A DNA stretch of 64,000 nucleotides from Polyangium mundeleinium (GCF_028369105.1 NZ_JAQNDO010000001.1:6728501-6792500), one strand, 5' to 3'. Positions 48,815-59,011 are shown, counted from the first letter of the stretch. Numbers and translations: made by a program. Notes: generated by a model not told the origin, from the sequence alone.

Positions 48815-49503
48815 ACACGGAAGGCATGGGGACACGTGGGGGCAAGGCGCGCGGGGGCCGGCGGGAGGCGGCCGAGACCACCTGGTTGCATCCGCTGAAC
48901 CCCGAGGCCGGGATGACGCCGATGCCGACCGATCCGCGCGAGGTCGACGCAGCGCTCCGGGCCGGGAAGCTTTCCCTGCGGCTCACGCCCTATTACGGGT
49001 TTCGGTACGGCGAGCGGGGCGTCCGGTTCACGCGCAGCGACAGCGCGTTCCTCGCGACGTTGCCCGAGCACCAGGAGGCCACGATCCAGCGGCAGGTCGA
49101 GTGGCTCGCCGGGGTGCTCTCGAACCGCGGGATGCCGAGCCTCCTGCTCGAACAGCACCTGCGGGTGCTCGGCCGGGAGCTCTCGCGGGCCGTGCCGGAG
49201 AAACGTGACTTTTATCGCGCGCTCTTCGTGGCGGCGGATGGGCTGCGCGCGCGGCGGGTGGGGCTCTTGCCGGAGAGCGCGGGCAGGCCCATCGCGGAGG
49301 CGTTCCCGGCGGCCGCGGGGCTGCCGAACACGTGGCGCGCGCGGGGGACGGGGCACCTCCTCGTCGCGGCGGTGGCCGACGAGCGGGCGGGCATGCCGAA
49401 CGCGGTGCCGAGCATCGAGGCGTTTTTCCTCGACCCGGCGAGGTTCCCGCCGCGCTTCGTCGCGGCTGCTCGGGAGACGATCGCGCGGGCGCGGGGCGCT
49501 TGA
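48811..49503 (+). CDS. Hypothetical protein coupled to the DUF5995 gene
   Basis: A 230-aa protein. GTG 48811 overlaps the preceding TGA (GTGA) and GGGGGAG lies nine bases upstream, which supports this start. The first 30 residues are Gly/Arg-rich. The body contains LRLTPYYGFRYGERGVRFTR, HQEATIQRQVEWLAGVLSNR, MPSLLLEQHLRVLGRELSRA and TWRARGTGHLLVAAVADERA. No family is recognised. The helical, Arg-rich content suggests a cytosolic protein acting with its partner. Confidence 0.75.
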   Translation: MNTEGMGTRGGKARGGRREAAETTWLHPLNPEAGMTPMPTDPREVDAALRAGKLSLRLTPYYGFRYGERGVRFTRSDSAFLATLPEHQEATIQRQVEWLAGVLSNRGMPSLLLEQHLRVLGRELSRAVPEKRDFYRALFVAADGLRARRVGLLPESAGRPIAEAFPAAAGLPNTWRARGTGHLLVAAVADERAGMPNAVPSIEAFFLDPARFPPRFVAAARETIARARGA

Positions 49504-49587
49504 CGAGCGAGCGCGTCCTCGAATGGGCCGTACGTCCCCTTTCGATCGCCGGCGCGGCGCGCCACGTTCCGGGGAGAGGGGGAGCCC

Positions 49588-50001
49588 ATGGCCAGGACGA
49601 ATCTCCGCGCTTCACTCGACCTCCCGTACGACGAGGCGCTGGCGAAAATCCCCCAGCTCCTGAAGGACGTCGGATTCGGCGTCCTCACGCGGATCGACAT
49701 CGACGAGGCGCTGCGCGCCCGGCTCGGCGTGCCTTTCCGGCGGTACACGATCTTCGGCGCGTGTAACCCCGTGCTCGCGCATCGGGCGCTGCTCGCCGAT
49801 CCAGATGTCGGCATTCTCCTGCCTTGCAATCTCGCCGTGTACGAGGAAGACGACGCCCGGACGATCGTGGTGATCATGGATCCGCTGGAATCGCTCGCCG
49901 ACGACGAGGAGGCGGCGCTGCGCGAGGTCGCGGCCGAAGCGCGGACGAAGCTCAACCACTTGCTTTATTGCCTCGCGAAGGTGAGCCGCCGGGCCGCTTG
50001 A
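49588..50001 (+). CDS. DUF302 domain protein
   Basis: A 137-aa protein with a strong RBS (GAGAGGGGGAG). It is a single DUF302 domain: LPYDEALAKIPQLLKDVGFG, VLTRIDIDEALRARLGVPF, YTIFGACNPVLAHRALLADP, then GILLPCNLAVYEEDD. These proteins form small alpha/beta dimers, and their function is unsettled. It lies 84 bp after the preceding gene and 50 bp before a ferritin-like gene, on the same strand. Confidence 0.92.
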   Translation: MARTNLRASLDLPYDEALAKIPQLLKDVGFGVLTRIDIDEALRARLGVPFRRYTIFGACNPVLAHRALLADPDVGILLPCNLAVYEEDDARTIVVIMDPLESLADDEEAALREVAAEARTKLNHLLYCLAKVSRRAA

Positions 50002-50005
50002 CGGG

Positions 50006-50044
50006 AGCTTCTTTCGGCCGGTACCTTCGGCGCCGAAAGGAGCT
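50006..50044 (+). promoter_or_regulatory. Long hairpin that contains the ribosome binding site of the ferritin-like gene
   Basis: AGCTTCTTTCGGC (50006-50018) pairs with GCCGAAAGGAGCT (50032-50044) over 13 bp with one G-U wobble and a 13-nt loop. The 3' arm carries the AAAGGAG Shine-Dalgarno of the gene starting at 50052. In the folded RNA that site is hidden, so the structure could gate translation. It is not followed by a T-run, which argues against a simple terminator. Confidence 0.55.
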
Positions 50045-50051
50045 TTCTTTC

Positions 50052-51092
50052 ATGACGAGCAGGACCTGGACCGCGGACGCCCTCCGGGACCACCTCCAGA
50101 AGGCCGTGTACCTGGAGCTGTGGACCATCCCGATCTACCTCACGGCTGCGTATTCGTTGCAGGTGCCGGGCACTTCCGCCTCGACCCCGCCGACGCTCAC
50201 GCCCGTGCGCAGCCCGAAGAACCCGAACCGGAGCCGCGAGCAGCTCGCGTTCAACGACATCTATTCGGTCGTGGTGCAGGAGATGCTGCACCTCGAGATC
50301 GCCGCGAACCTCTACAATGCGCTCTTCGCCGGGAAGGGGGATTCGCCGAAGTTCACGGGCCCGTGGGCGCCGCGGTACGATCGGGGGTTCCCGCCCTGGA
50401 TCGGGGGGAAGGTGCCGGTGCAGCTCGGGCCGGTGAACGACGCGCAGCTTCGTTTGATGACGGCGATCGAGACCCCGGAGCCGAAATCGGACGGGCCCGC
50501 GAACGGGCCCGAAGACGTCTACGACTCCATCGGCCAGTTTTACAAGGCCATCGATCAGGGCGTGGAGCAGCTCTGGAGCAGCCTCTACGATCCGAACGCC
50601 GATCACCGGCAAAAGAGCGAGTTCGCCGATCCGAAATACCCGGGCGACGATTACACGGGCTTCTCCGCGACGATCGGCGGCGATAGCCAGACGGCGCGGG
50701 CCCAGGCGGACAAGGCGATCAAGGCGATCGTCGACCAGGGGGAGGGGAGCATCGGCCCCTTCATCGAGCCGGACCTGCGGCCCGAGGACGGATCCGACGT
50801 CCAGGACCGCTTCAGCCATTTCGGCCGCTTCCGCATGGTGCAGGTGATGCTGAACGCGGGCGGCGCGTTCAAGACGTACCCGACGAGCGGGGGCGCGGAC
50901 CTCGACGCCGCGCAGAAGGCGCTGAACGAGACCTACACGGCCCTCTTGTACGCGCTGGAGAAGGGCTTCGCTGGAGGCGCCGACCTCGACCTCGGCCCGA
51001 TGTGGGACCTGCCCGGCAAGATCGTCGCCGTCTGGGCCGCCGGGGGCGTGCCCGCGTTCCAGCCCCTCGACAGCTCCGACGCCGCGCGCTGA
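50052..51092 (+). CDS. Ferritin-like domain protein (VioB/RebD-type)
   Basis: A 346-aa protein starting at ATG 50052. It is a ferritin-like four-helix bundle of the iminophenyl-pyruvate dimer synthase type: LQKAVYLELWTIPIYLTAAY (metal Glu), IYSVVVQEMLHLEIAANLYN (ExxH), and a late IDQGVEQLWSSLYDP helix. Full-length VioB/RebD are about 1000 aa; here only this domain is present, as in stand-alone ferritin-like proteins of actinobacteria and myxobacteria. The metal ligands are visible, so a di-iron or heme-linked role is plausible. No pigment biosynthesis partners are nearby. Confidence 0.88.
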   Translation: MTSRTWTADALRDHLQKAVYLELWTIPIYLTAAYSLQVPGTSASTPPTLTPVRSPKNPNRSREQLAFNDIYSVVVQEMLHLEIAANLYNALFAGKGDSPKFTGPWAPRYDRGFPPWIGGKVPVQLGPVNDAQLRLMTAIETPEPKSDGPANGPEDVYDSIGQFYKAIDQGVEQLWSSLYDPNADHRQKSEFADPKYPGDDYTGFSATIGGDSQTARAQADKAIKAIVDQGEGSIGPFIEPDLRPEDGSDVQDRFSHFGRFRMVQVMLNAGGAFKTYPTSGGADLDAAQKALNETYTALLYALEKGFAGGADLDLGPMWDLPGKIVAVWAAGGVPAFQPLDSSDAAR

Positions 51093-51210
51093 CCGAGCGC
51101 TCCGACCCTGGCGAACGTCCTTCGCACGTTCTCGTCCACACAACCATTGACGACGCTCCCAAAGTCGGATACTTCGTACGCGAAACTTTCTCGCGCGAGG
51201 GATCCAGCTC

Positions 51211-54200
51211 ATGGCGAACGAGCTTCGTTTCGATGGAAAAGTGGCGATCGTCACCGGTGCGGGCAATGGGCTCGGGCGTGCGCACGCGCTCCTGCTCGCG
51301 AGCCGCGGGGCCAAGGTCGTGGTCAACGATCTCGGCGGCGGCCGGCACGGCGGAGGCACGAGCTCCGAGGCGGCGGACAAGGTCGTCGCCGAGATCAAGG
51401 CGGCCGGCGGCGAGGCCGTCGCGAACTACGATTCGGTGGAGAACGGCGGCAAGATCGTGCAGAGCGCGATCGACGCGTTCGGCCGCATCGACATCGTGAT
51501 CAACAACGCCGGCATCCTGCGGGACGTCACGTTCCACAAGATGACCGAGGAGGACTGGGAGCTCATCTACCGCGTGCACGTGCTCGGCAGCTTCCGCGTC
51601 GCGCACGCGGCGTGGCCGCACATGCGCGACCAGGGCTACGGCCGCATCATCTTCACGTCGTCGGCGGCCGGCATCTACGGCAACTTCGGGCAGGCGAACT
51701 ATTCGATGGCCAAGCTCGGCCTCGTCGGCCTCTCGAACACGCTGGCGCTCGAAGGCAAGAAGAAGAACGTCCTCGTCAACACGATCGCGCCGCTCGCCGG
51801 CTCGCGCCTGACGGAGACGGTGCTGCCGAAGGAGCTCATCGACGCGCTCAAGCCCGAGTACGTGAGCCCGCTCGTGGCCTACCTGTGTCACGAGAGCTCG
51901 ACGGAGACGGGCGGGCTCTTCGAGGTCGGCGGCGGCTTCTTCGCGAAGCTGCGCTGGGAGCGCGCCGAGGGCAAGACGGTGCGGCTCGGGCGCGAGATCA
52001 AGCTCGAGGACATCCAGAAGAGCTGGGGCGCGATCGCCGGCTTCGACAAGACCACGCACCCGGCCGAGATCAACCAGTCGATGGGCCCGGTCATGGCGAA
52101 CGTGCAGGCCGGCCCGGCCAAGGGCGGCAATGACCTCATCGACGTCGATCAGGCGCTCGGCTACGAGTATCCGGCGGTTCATTCGAGCTACGACGAGCGG
52201 GATCTCTCGATCTACGCGCTCGGCGTCGGCGCGGCGGAGAACCCGCTCGACGACAAGGAGCTGCGCTACGTCTACGAGCTACACGGGCAGGGGTTCGCCC
52301 CGCTGCCGACGTATGGCGTGGTGCCTGCGCTCAAGGCGCTGATGGATCTCGCGAAGCAAGGCAAGACCGCGCCGGGCATGAACTACGGGCTCGATCGGCT
52401 GCTGCACGGCGAGCAGTACCTGGAGCTCACGCGCCCGCTGCCGGCGCACGCGAAGCTCACGCACAAGGCCAAGATCAAGGAGATCTGGGACAAGGGCAAG
52501 AACGCGCTGGTCGTCACGGAGATCCGCAGCACGGACGAGTCGGGCGAGGAGATCGTGCGCAACGAGAGCACGGCCGTCATCCGCGGCGCGGGCGGCTGGG
52601 GCGGCGAGCGCGGGCCTTCGTCGGACATCAACGTCCCGCCGGAGCGCGCGCCGGACGCGACGATCGAGCAGAAGATCCCCGAGAACCAGGCGCTTTTGTA
52701 TCGCCTCTCCGGCGACTGGAACCCGCTCCACGCCGACCCGAGCTTCGCCACGGCGTTCGGCTTCTCGAAGCCGATCCTGCACGGGCTCTGCACGTTCGGC
52801 TACGCCGCGCGGCACGTGATCCACAGCTTCGCGGGCGGCGACGCGCGCAAGTTCAAGAGCATCAAGGTGCGCTTCGCGGACAGCGTGTTCCCGGGCGAGA
52901 CCGTGGTGACCGAGATGTGGAAGGAGAACGACGAGCGCATCGTGTTCCGTTGCAAGGTCAAGGAGCGCGACAAGGTCGTCATCTCGAACGCGGCGATCAC
53001 GCTCTGGAAGGAGATTCCGCAGCCGAAGGCGAAGCCCGCGGCGGCGGCGGCTGCGGCAGCGCCCGCGAAGGCGGCCGAGGATCCGGCCGGCGACGTGTTC
53101 ATCGGGATCCGCGATTACGTCGAGAAAAACCCGGCGGTCGTCGAGAAGGTGAAGACCATCTTCCAGTTCGAGCTCAAGGGCCCGGACGCGACCTGGACGA
53201 TCGATCTGAAGAACGGCAAGGGCGCGGTCTTCCAGGGCGCGGGCGCGGACAAGGCCGACACGGTGCTGGAGATCGCGTCGTCGGATTGGCTCGCGATGGC
53301 CACGGGGCAAGCCGATCCGCAGAAGCTCTACTTCGAGGGCAAGCTCAAGATCTCGGGCAACGTGATGGCCTCGCAGAAGCTCGGCTTCATGAAGAAGATC
53401 GATCCCGAGCAGGCCAAGGCTGCCATCGCCGCGCACAAGGCGAAGGCCGCCGGCGGCTCGGTGGCGGCTCCGGCGGCGGCGGCGCCCGCGAAGGCGGCCG
53501 AGGATCTGGCCGGCGACGTGTTCATCGGGATCCGCGATTACGTCGAGAAAAACCCGGCGGTCGTCGAGAAGGTGAAGACCATCTTCCAGTTCGAGCTCAA
53601 GGGCCCGGACGCGACGTGGACGATCGACCTGAAGAACGGCAAGGGCGCGGTCTTCCAGGGCGCGGGCGCGGACAAGGCCGATACGGTGCTGGAGATCGCG
53701 TCGTCGGATTGGCTCGCGATGGCCACGGGGCAAGCCGATCCGCAGAAGCTCTACTTCGAGGGCAAGCTCAAGATCTCGGGCAACGTGATGGCCTCGCAGA
53801 AGCTCGGCTTCATGAAGAAGATCGATCCCGAGCAGGCCAAGGCTGCCATCGCCGCGCACAAGGCGAAGGCCGCGAGCGGCGAGGTGAAGGCCGCGGCGGC
53901 TCCGCAGGCGGCTGCGGCGCCGAAGGGGCCGGGCGCTGCGGCGGTCTTTGATGCGCTGAAGGAGCGTCTGGCGAAGTCGCCCGAGCTCGCGAAGGAGGTC
54001 GACGCCGTCATCGAATTCCGGCTGACGGAGGGCGACTGGCACGTCGACTTCACGGGTGGCAAGACGACGGTGGCGATCGGTCGGGCGACGAATCCGGCGG
54101 CGGTGCTCACGCTCTCGACGGAGGACTTCGTCGCGTTCGTGGCGGGCAAGGAGCAGGATGCGCGGCTCTTCCAGACGGGCCGCCTGCGGGTCGACGGCGA

Positions 54201-54252
54201 CGTGCGGGTCGCCTCGAACCGGTTGCATTTCTTGAAGGGGCTCTTGGGTTAA
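51211..54252 (+). CDS. Multifunctional enzyme type 2-like protein: SDR, MaoC hydratase, three SCP2 domains
   Basis: A 1013-aa fusion. Residues 1-300 form a (3R)-hydroxyacyl-CoA dehydrogenase of the SDR family ([28 protein letters not shown], active-site YSMAK). Residues about 310-605 form a double-hotdog enoyl-CoA hydratase 2, with the motif [20 protein letters not shown] and PILHGLCTF. Then follow three SCP2 sterol-binding domains (about 617-750, 758-890 and 905-1010); the first two are nearly identical. This is the domain order of peroxisomal MFE-2 but with three lipid-carrier domains instead of one. It hydrates and oxidises 2-enoyl-CoAs of branched or steroid-side-chain substrates. The thiolase gene follows 77 bp later and completes the cycle. 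Confidence 0.95.
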   Translation: MANELRFDGKVAIVTGAGNGLGRAHALLLASRGAKVVVNDLGGGRHGGGTSSEAADKVVAEIKAAGGEAVANYDSVENGGKIVQSAIDAFGRIDIVINNAGILRDVTFHKMTEEDWELIYRVHVLGSFRVAHAAWPHMRDQGYGRIIFTSSAAGIYGNFGQANYSMAKLGLVGLSNTLALEGKKKNVLVNTIAPLAGSRLTETVLPKELIDALKPEYVSPLVAYLCHESSTETGGLFEVGGGFFAKLRWERAEGKTVRLGREIKLEDIQKSWGAIAGFDKTTHPAEINQSMGPVMANVQAGPAKGGNDLIDVDQALGYEYPAVHSSYDERDLSIYALGVGAAENPLDDKELRYVYELHGQGFAPLPTYGVVPALKALMDLAKQGKTAPGMNYGLDRLLHGEQYLELTRPLPAHAKLTHKAKIKEIWDKGKNALVVTEIRSTDESGEEIVRNESTAVIRGAGGWGGERGPSSDINVPPERAPDATIEQKIPENQALLYRLSGDWNPLHADPSFATAFGFSKPILHGLCTFGYAARHVIHSFAGGDARKFKSIKVRFADSVFPGETVVTEMWKENDERIVFRCKVKERDKVVISNAAITLWKEIPQPKAKPAAAAAAAAPAKAAEDPAGDVFIGIRDYVEKNPAVVEKVKTIFQFELKGPDATWTIDLKNGKGAVFQGAGADKADTVLEIASSDWLAMATGQADPQKLYFEGKLKISGNVMASQKLGFMKKIDPEQAKAAIAAHKAKAAGGSVAAPAAAAPAKAAEDLAGDVFIGIRDYVEKNPAVVEKVKTIFQFELKGPDATWTIDLKNGKGAVFQGAGADKADTVLEIASSDWLAMATGQADPQKLYFEGKLKISGNVMASQKLGFMKKIDPEQAKAAIAAHKAKAASGEVKAAAAPQAAAAPKGPGAAAVFDALKERLAKSPELAKEVDAVIEFRLTEGDWHVDFTGGKTTVAIGRATNPAAVLTLSTEDFVAFVAGKEQDARLFQTGRLRVDGDVRVASNRLHFLKGLLG
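53059..53873 (+). repeat. Recent 423-bp tandem duplication of an SCP2 domain
   Basis: The 392-bp block 53059-53450 recurs at 53482-53873 (423-bp shift). I could find four base differences, and only one changes an amino acid (Pro to Leu). The linker between copies is unrelated Ala/Gly sequence. Such identity in a GC-rich coding region points to a very recent duplication or ongoing gene conversion. Confidence 0.95.
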
Positions 54253-54329
54253 GGGGCTTGGGGCGTAGCTCGGCTTGTCCGAGCTACGCCCCCATCGAAG
54301 ACTACGCGCGTTCGCAGAAGGAGGCTCAA

Positions 54330-55508
54330 ATGGGCAGGCGAGTCAACGTCATCGGCGTCGGAATGGTGAAGTTCCAGAAGCCCGGCGCCAGCGAAGAATA
54401 CAACGTGATGGCCGCGAAGGCCGCGCGCACGGCCCTCGCGGACGCGGGCGTCGATTACAAGGACGTCGAGCAGGCGTACGCGGGGTACGTCTTCGGCGAC
54501 AGCACGTGCGGGCAGCGGGCGGTCTACGAGGTCGGCCTGACGGGCATTCCCGTCATCAACGTGAACAACAACTGCTCGACGGGCTCGACGGCGCTCTACC
54601 TCGGCCGGCAGGCCATCGAGGGGGGCCTGGCCGAGTGTGTGCTCGTCGTCGGGTTCGAGCAGATGGAGAAGGGCGCGCTCGGCTCGAAGTGGGGCGATCG
54701 GACGAGCCCGATGGACAAACACGCGGACGTGATGAACCGCGTGCAGGGCTTCAACCAGTCGCCGCCGACGGCGCAGATGTTCGGCGGCGCGGGGCGTGAG
54801 TACCGCTGGAAGTACGGCGCGAAGCGCGAGACGTTCGGCAAGGTCGCGGAGAAGGCCCGCAAGCACGCGAGCAAGAACCCGTTTGCCCTGTTCAACGAGG
54901 TGCTCTCGCTCGAGCAGATCATGGCCTCGCCCGAGGTCTTCGACCCGCTGACGCGTTTCCAGTGCTGCCCGCCCACGTGCGGCGCGGCGGCGGCGATCCT
55001 CTGCTCGGAGGACTTCGCCCGGAAGAAGGGCATTTCCGGCTCCATCTACATCGCGGCGCAGTCGATGACGACGGATTACGCGTCGAGCTTCGGCGACAGC
55101 ATGATCAAGATGATCGGCTACGACATGGCGAAGGCGGCCGCCGACCAGGTCTACGCGAAATCGGGGCTCGGGCCCGAGGACGTGCAGGTGGTGGAGCTGC
55201 ACGACTGCTTCACGGCGAACGAGGTCGTGACGTACGAGGCGCTCGGCCTCTGCAAGGAGGGCGAGGCGGAGAAGTTCATCGAGGAAGGGAACAACACGTA
55301 CGGCGGCAAGTACGTGACGAACCCGTCGGGCGGCCTGCTCTCGAAGGGCCATCCGCTCGGGGCGACCGGTCTCGCGCAATGCACCGAGCTCGTCTGGCAG
55401 CTCCGCGGCACGGCCGACGCGCGCCAGGTCGAGGGGGCGAAGGTCGCACTCCAGCACAACCTGGGCCTCGGCGGGGCCTGCGTCGTGACGATGTACCGCA
55501 AGGACTGA
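54330..55508 (+). CDS. SCPx-type thiolase (lipid-transfer/acetyl-CoA acetyltransferase family)
   Basis: A 392-aa thiolase. ATG 54330 follows AGAAGGAGG; the longer frame from 54258 lacks a site. Motifs: acylated Cys in [17 protein letters not shown] (about residue 83), [12 protein letters not shown] with the HDxF of SCPx-like thiolases, [17 protein letters not shown] (catalytic His) and [13 protein letters not shown]. It performs the thiolytic cleavage that ends a beta-oxidation round on bulky CoA esters. It is next to the MFE-2-like fusion and probably co-transcribed; together they form a peroxisome-like oxidation unit. Confidence 0.95.
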   Translation: MGRRVNVIGVGMVKFQKPGASEEYNVMAAKAARTALADAGVDYKDVEQAYAGYVFGDSTCGQRAVYEVGLTGIPVINVNNNCSTGSTALYLGRQAIEGGLAECVLVVGFEQMEKGALGSKWGDRTSPMDKHADVMNRVQGFNQSPPTAQMFGGAGREYRWKYGAKRETFGKVAEKARKHASKNPFALFNEVLSLEQIMASPEVFDPLTRFQCCPPTCGAAAAILCSEDFARKKGISGSIYIAAQSMTTDYASSFGDSMIKMIGYDMAKAAADQVYAKSGLGPEDVQVVELHDCFTANEVVTYEALGLCKEGEAEKFIEEGNNTYGGKYVTNPSGGLLSKGHPLGATGLAQCTELVWQLRGTADARQVEGAKVALQHNLGLGGACVVTMYRKD

Positions 55509-55535
55509 CCGACCCGAAACCATCCGGGACGAAGG

Positions 55536-55565
55536 AGGCCGCGCTCGAAAGGGCGCGGCCTTCGT
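55536..55565 (+). terminator. Rho-independent-like terminator after the thiolase gene
   Basis: AGGCCGCGC (55536-55544) pairs perfectly with GCGCGGCCT (55553-55561) across an 8-nt loop, followed by ttcgtcgttt. It lies 28 bp after the thiolase stop. The remaining gap to 55772 shows no gene. Confidence 0.7.
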
Positions 55566-55772
55566 CGTTTCGAAGGCCCGGCGCGCCCCCTGTGGCGGGG
55601 AGACGACACCCGGACCCGAGCGCCCCTGTCGAGAAATGGCGACACCAGGACAGACGCGCCGTGGCGTGCGCGCGACACCAAAGCAGGGTGCTGCCCGCGC
55701 GCGTGGACGGCGAGGCGCACGATTCCAGGGGAATTGCGCAGTTTCAGCCATCCGGCATCCATCTTGCTCTGC

Positions 55773-56537
55773 ATGAAGGTCGAGATGAACGAAACGACGA
55801 CCCCCATGGTATCGATGATGGAGACGCTCTCCCACTGGCATTTCCGCCGCATCGAGGAGTGCTCGACGCTGCTTCAATGGCTGGATCCGCAGCCCGGGGA
55901 GCGGGTCCTCGACATCGGCTGCGGCGACGGGTATTACGACGCCCGCATCGCGGCGCGGGGCGCGCACGTGGTGGGCGTGGACATCCACGAAAAACGTCTG
56001 GCCAAGGCGCAACGCAAGCACCGGAGCGAGCGGACGGACTACCAATTCATGGACGCCGAGGAGCTCGGCTTCGAGCGCGACTCGTTCGACAAGGTGATCT
56101 CGTTCTGCGTCATCGAGCATTTCCGGAACGAGGACCGCGTGCTCGAACACGTGAACCGCGTCCTCCGGCCCGGCGGCAGGCTTTTTCTCTCGGCCGACAG
56201 CCTGTCGAACCCCGAGGTCACGGACGCGGAGCGCGAGGCGCATCGGCGCAGGTACGCGGTGAACAACTTTTATACCGTGGACCACCTGCGCGAAAAACTC
56301 GGCCGGGCCGGGCTCGAGCTCGAGCGGTACCATTACATCCTCACGACGCCGCTCACGCTCGCGCTGGCGCGGCTCTCGTGGAAGCTCGACGATCTGCCGC
56401 CTTTCCTCATGCCGCTGCACGGGATCGGGTATGCGGCACTCGGGACGCTCGGCAAGATCATCTCGGATTTCGCCGAGGATCATGCGCGGCGACCGGACAG
56501 CGGGCTGACGCTCCTGGCCGAGGCGCGGAGGATCTGA
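55773..56537 (+). CDS. Class I SAM-dependent methyltransferase
   Basis: A 254-aa methyltransferase (Methyltransf_11-like) starting at ATG 55773; ATG 55785, four codons on, has AAGG upstream and is an alternative. Motif I VLDIGCGDGYYDARIAARGA binds SAM. The acidic end of strand 2 is HVVGVDIHEKRL, motif II is DKVISFCVIEHF, and VLRPGGRLFLS follows. The C-terminal helices (WKLDDLPPFLMPLHGIGYAA) probably recognise a small-molecule or lipid acceptor, which cannot be named. It stands alone, 30 bp before the next gene. Confidence 0.9.
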   Translation: MKVEMNETTTPMVSMMETLSHWHFRRIEECSTLLQWLDPQPGERVLDIGCGDGYYDARIAARGAHVVGVDIHEKRLAKAQRKHRSERTDYQFMDAEELGFERDSFDKVISFCVIEHFRNEDRVLEHVNRVLRPGGRLFLSADSLSNPEVTDAEREAHRRRYAVNNFYTVDHLREKLGRAGLELERYHYILTTPLTLALARLSWKLDDLPPFLMPLHGIGYAALGTLGKIISDFAEDHARRPDSGLTLLAEARRI

Positions 56538-56566
56538 CAATGTGAAGACCTCCACGGGGGCATGCC

Positions 56567-57697
56567 ATGCGAAGCGTCGTCTTTCTCTTTGGGTTCCTCG
56601 CCGCCGGGGCGATCACCTCGGCGGCGTCGGCCGAACCGCCGCGGGCCACCAGAAAGACACACGTTCCCCGCTTTCGAGTCGCCCATTTTGGGACCCTCTC
56701 AGGCGCCTTCGAGAACAACGGCGGCACCATGGTGCACGGCGTCGAGTTCTCGTACGCGGCGAAGACGCACCTCCGGATCGGCGGCGCCTTGGTGCTCCCG
56801 GTATGGGCGTCCGCGCCTGACTATTGCTTCGTCCCCTCGTACGGGTTCGGCGAATGCAGCTACAACTCGTACGGGCTCCGCGGCTTCGCGGAGCTCCACG
56901 CGGTTCCTGGGTTCAACATCGATCCGTGGATTCGCGCTGGCATCGGACATCTCGTCCACACCTCGCGGTACGACGGCCTGGAGATCAAATTCACCCTGCC
57001 CGACATCGCGGCCTTCGCCTCCGCCGGCCTCGACATCAACGTGGGCCCGGTGTTCCTGAGCGGCTACGTCGAGGCGTCCGCGTTCGCCGGCGAGCAGGCC
57101 CAGCTCGCGGGCGGCGGCGCGCGCATCGGTGGTCAGTTCGACGGCCCCAAACGTTCGCCCGCGAAGACCCCGGAGACCGAGGACGAACGTTACCCTCTCG
57201 CGCACCGCCCCCGCCCCCAGCGGTGGAAGGTGGGCCCCTTCGTCGAATACCGAAGGACGCTCGCGGGCGACGGGTCCACGTTCACCTACGGCGTCGATGT
57301 TTCGTACGAAGTGGTCCCGCATTTCCGGCTGGGCGGGTCTGTGGTGTTGCCGTTCGTCGCCCGGCCGGGCCACACGTGTTACACGACCGGCGACGACAGC
57401 TCGGAGGATTGCACGTACAACTCCTTCGGCTTGATCCATTTCGCCGAGGTCCACGGGTCGACGGACGCCCTCCTCGATCCCTGGCTCCGCGCAGGAATGG
57501 GGACGATGCTTCACACCTCGTACAACGGCTTCGTCAAGCTCCACGCGACCGAGCCGGATTTGCAATTCTTCGCTTCGTCCGGCCTCGACCTGAACCTGGG
57601 AACGGCCTACGTCGGGGCCCATGCGACGATCGCGGCCTTCGTGGGGCACCACGGGCACGTCGCGGGCGGCGGCGCGCACCTGGGCGGTCGATTCTGA
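56567..57697 (+). CDS. Exported protein with two tandem outer-membrane-like halves
   Basis: A 376-aa protein with a Sec signal (VVFLFGFLAAGAITSAASAE). It consists of two related halves (about 35-185 and 220-376). DPWIRAGIGHLVHTSRYDG matches DPWLRAGMGTMLHTSYNG, and FASAGLDINVGPVFLSGYV matches FASSGLDLNLGTAYVGAHA; ECSYNSYGL matches DCTYNSFGL. Alternating Gly/aromatic strands suggest beta-barrels of outer-membrane type. Each half has a Cys pair (C..EC, C...DC). The linker is Pro/Arg-rich. The function is unknown; the duplication may form one barrel or two linked barrels. Confidence 0.8.
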   Translation: MRSVVFLFGFLAAGAITSAASAEPPRATRKTHVPRFRVAHFGTLSGAFENNGGTMVHGVEFSYAAKTHLRIGGALVLPVWASAPDYCFVPSYGFGECSYNSYGLRGFAELHAVPGFNIDPWIRAGIGHLVHTSRYDGLEIKFTLPDIAAFASAGLDINVGPVFLSGYVEASAFAGEQAQLAGGGARIGGQFDGPKRSPAKTPETEDERYPLAHRPRPQRWKVGPFVEYRRTLAGDGSTFTYGVDVSYEVVPHFRLGGSVVLPFVARPGHTCYTTGDDSSEDCTYNSFGLIHFAEVHGSTDALLDPWLRAGMGTMLHTSYNGFVKLHATEPDLQFFASSGLDLNLGTAYVGAHATIAAFVGHHGHVAGGGAHLGGRF

Positions 57698-57715
57698 GGA
57701 AACGGGCCGCGTGGC

Positions 57716-59011
57716 CTACCGCATGAGGCGCTCGAACACCGCGGCGAACCTGTCGGCCGCCGTCTCCGAGGAGAACTCGCTCGGCGCCGGGACGGGGGAG
57801 GGCAGGGCGCGTGTCGCGCGGAATCGCTCGAAATGCGCCGAGAGGGACGCGACGAGCGCGTCGATGTCGCCGGGGCGGATGCGCTTGTTGTCGGGCCGGT
57901 GCGCGAGCAATTCGTCGACCTCGGGGTTTTCCGTGATGGAGACGATCGGCATGCCCGAGGCGATGTAATCGTACGTCTTCGCCGCGATCCGCAACATGAC
58001 GCGCGGATCCACCATGGAAAGCAGCACGTGGGCGCAGCGGAGCTCGCCGAGCAGGGCGCGCTGCGGGATGGGCGGGGCGAATTCGACGAAGTCCGAGAGC
58101 CCCATGCGAGCCACCTCGGCGTGCTCGTACGCCGTGGCGCGGCCGATCTGCCGCAGGACGAGATCCGCGGGCGTGAGCTTTTCCCGGTCGATGATGCGGC
58201 GGAGCGCCTGGCCGATGTCGTCGACGCGTGTCTCGGCGCGCAAGGTGCCGGTGTGCAGGATCGTGAACCGCGAGGGCGGCTCGGGCGACGCGGGGGCGGG
58301 GTCGTAGAGCGACGCGTCGAAATGGTTCCGGACGAATGACGATTTGCCGACGAGGAACGGATAACGCTCCTGGTATGCGGCGAGGGCGCGGCGCGTGTTC
58401 AGGACGACGTGGTCGGCGCGCGCGAGGATGCGGCGTTCGAGGGCGGCGACGAGCTGGTGGCGGCCCCACTCGGCGGCGCCCTGCGGCGGCGCGGCGCCGG
58501 ACTCGTGCAGGCCCCAGGGGTCGCGAAAGTCGAGCACGAGGGGTAGGCCGAGCGCGCGGGCGACCGAGACGCCGGAAGGGACGGCCGAGAAGGGGCCGGC
58601 TGTGACGACGACCGCGGAGACGCCCTCCTGGCGGGCGATCCGCTTGGCCTCGCGAGCGCCGTGAAGCGCGTGGATCGTCCAGTGGTCGGTCACGGACTGG
58701 AAGGGCCGGAGGCCCTCGATGGGGCGGAGCGGCCCGGGGGACTTCTTCGGTCGGGGCAGGCGCGCCGAGAGGGCGCGGAGCGCGTCCGTCGCCTGGAGCA
58801 AGCGCGGATCGAGGTACACGTCGTGCACCGACACCTCGGGCGGGACGGCGGCGAGGAGGTCGGGATCACGGGCGGCGTCGGGGAAGGTGCCGGTGACGAC
58901 GACGGGGCGAAAGCCGCGACGAACGAGGGTCCGAGCGAGCTTGACCCAGCGATAGGCGCCGACGGCCGCCTGGGGCGCGAAGTACGGGGCGAGGAGGAGG
59001 AACGAGCGCAC
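57716..59011 (-). CDS. Glycosyltransferase (GT-B, family 4-like)
   Basis: A 431-aa enzyme starting at GTG 59011 (RVRSFLLLAPYFAPQAAVGA); the frame is open beyond, but the domain starts here. The N-terminal Rossmann part includes VVVTGTFPDAARDP and LPLVLDFRDPWG, which is typical of GT4 acceptor domains. The C-terminal part has FTILHTGTLRAETRVDDIGQ and YIASGMPIVSITENPEVDEL, the donor-binding region; the usual E-x7-E is reduced (ITENPEVDEL). It is probably for exopolysaccharide or O-antigen. It is convergent with the preceding gene and 35 bp downstream of another glycosyltransferase, so the two form an operon. Confidence 0.88.
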   Translation of the reverse strand: MRSFLLLAPYFAPQAAVGAYRWVKLARTLVRRGFRPVVVTGTFPDAARDPDLLAAVPPEVSVHDVYLDPRLLQATDALRALSARLPRPKKSPGPLRPIEGLRPFQSVTDHWTIHALHGAREAKRIARQEGVSAVVVTAGPFSAVPSGVSVARALGLPLVLDFRDPWGLHESGAAPPQGAAEWGRHQLVAALERRILARADHVVLNTRRALAAYQERYPFLVGKSSFVRNHFDASLYDPAPASPEPPSRFTILHTGTLRAETRVDDIGQALRRIIDREKLTPADLVLRQIGRATAYEHAEVARMGLSDFVEFAPPIPQRALLGELRCAHVLLSMVDPRVMLRIAAKTYDYIASGMPIVSITENPEVDELLAHRPDNKRIRPGDIDALVASLSAHFERFRATRALPSPVPAPSEFSSETAADRFAAVFERLMR

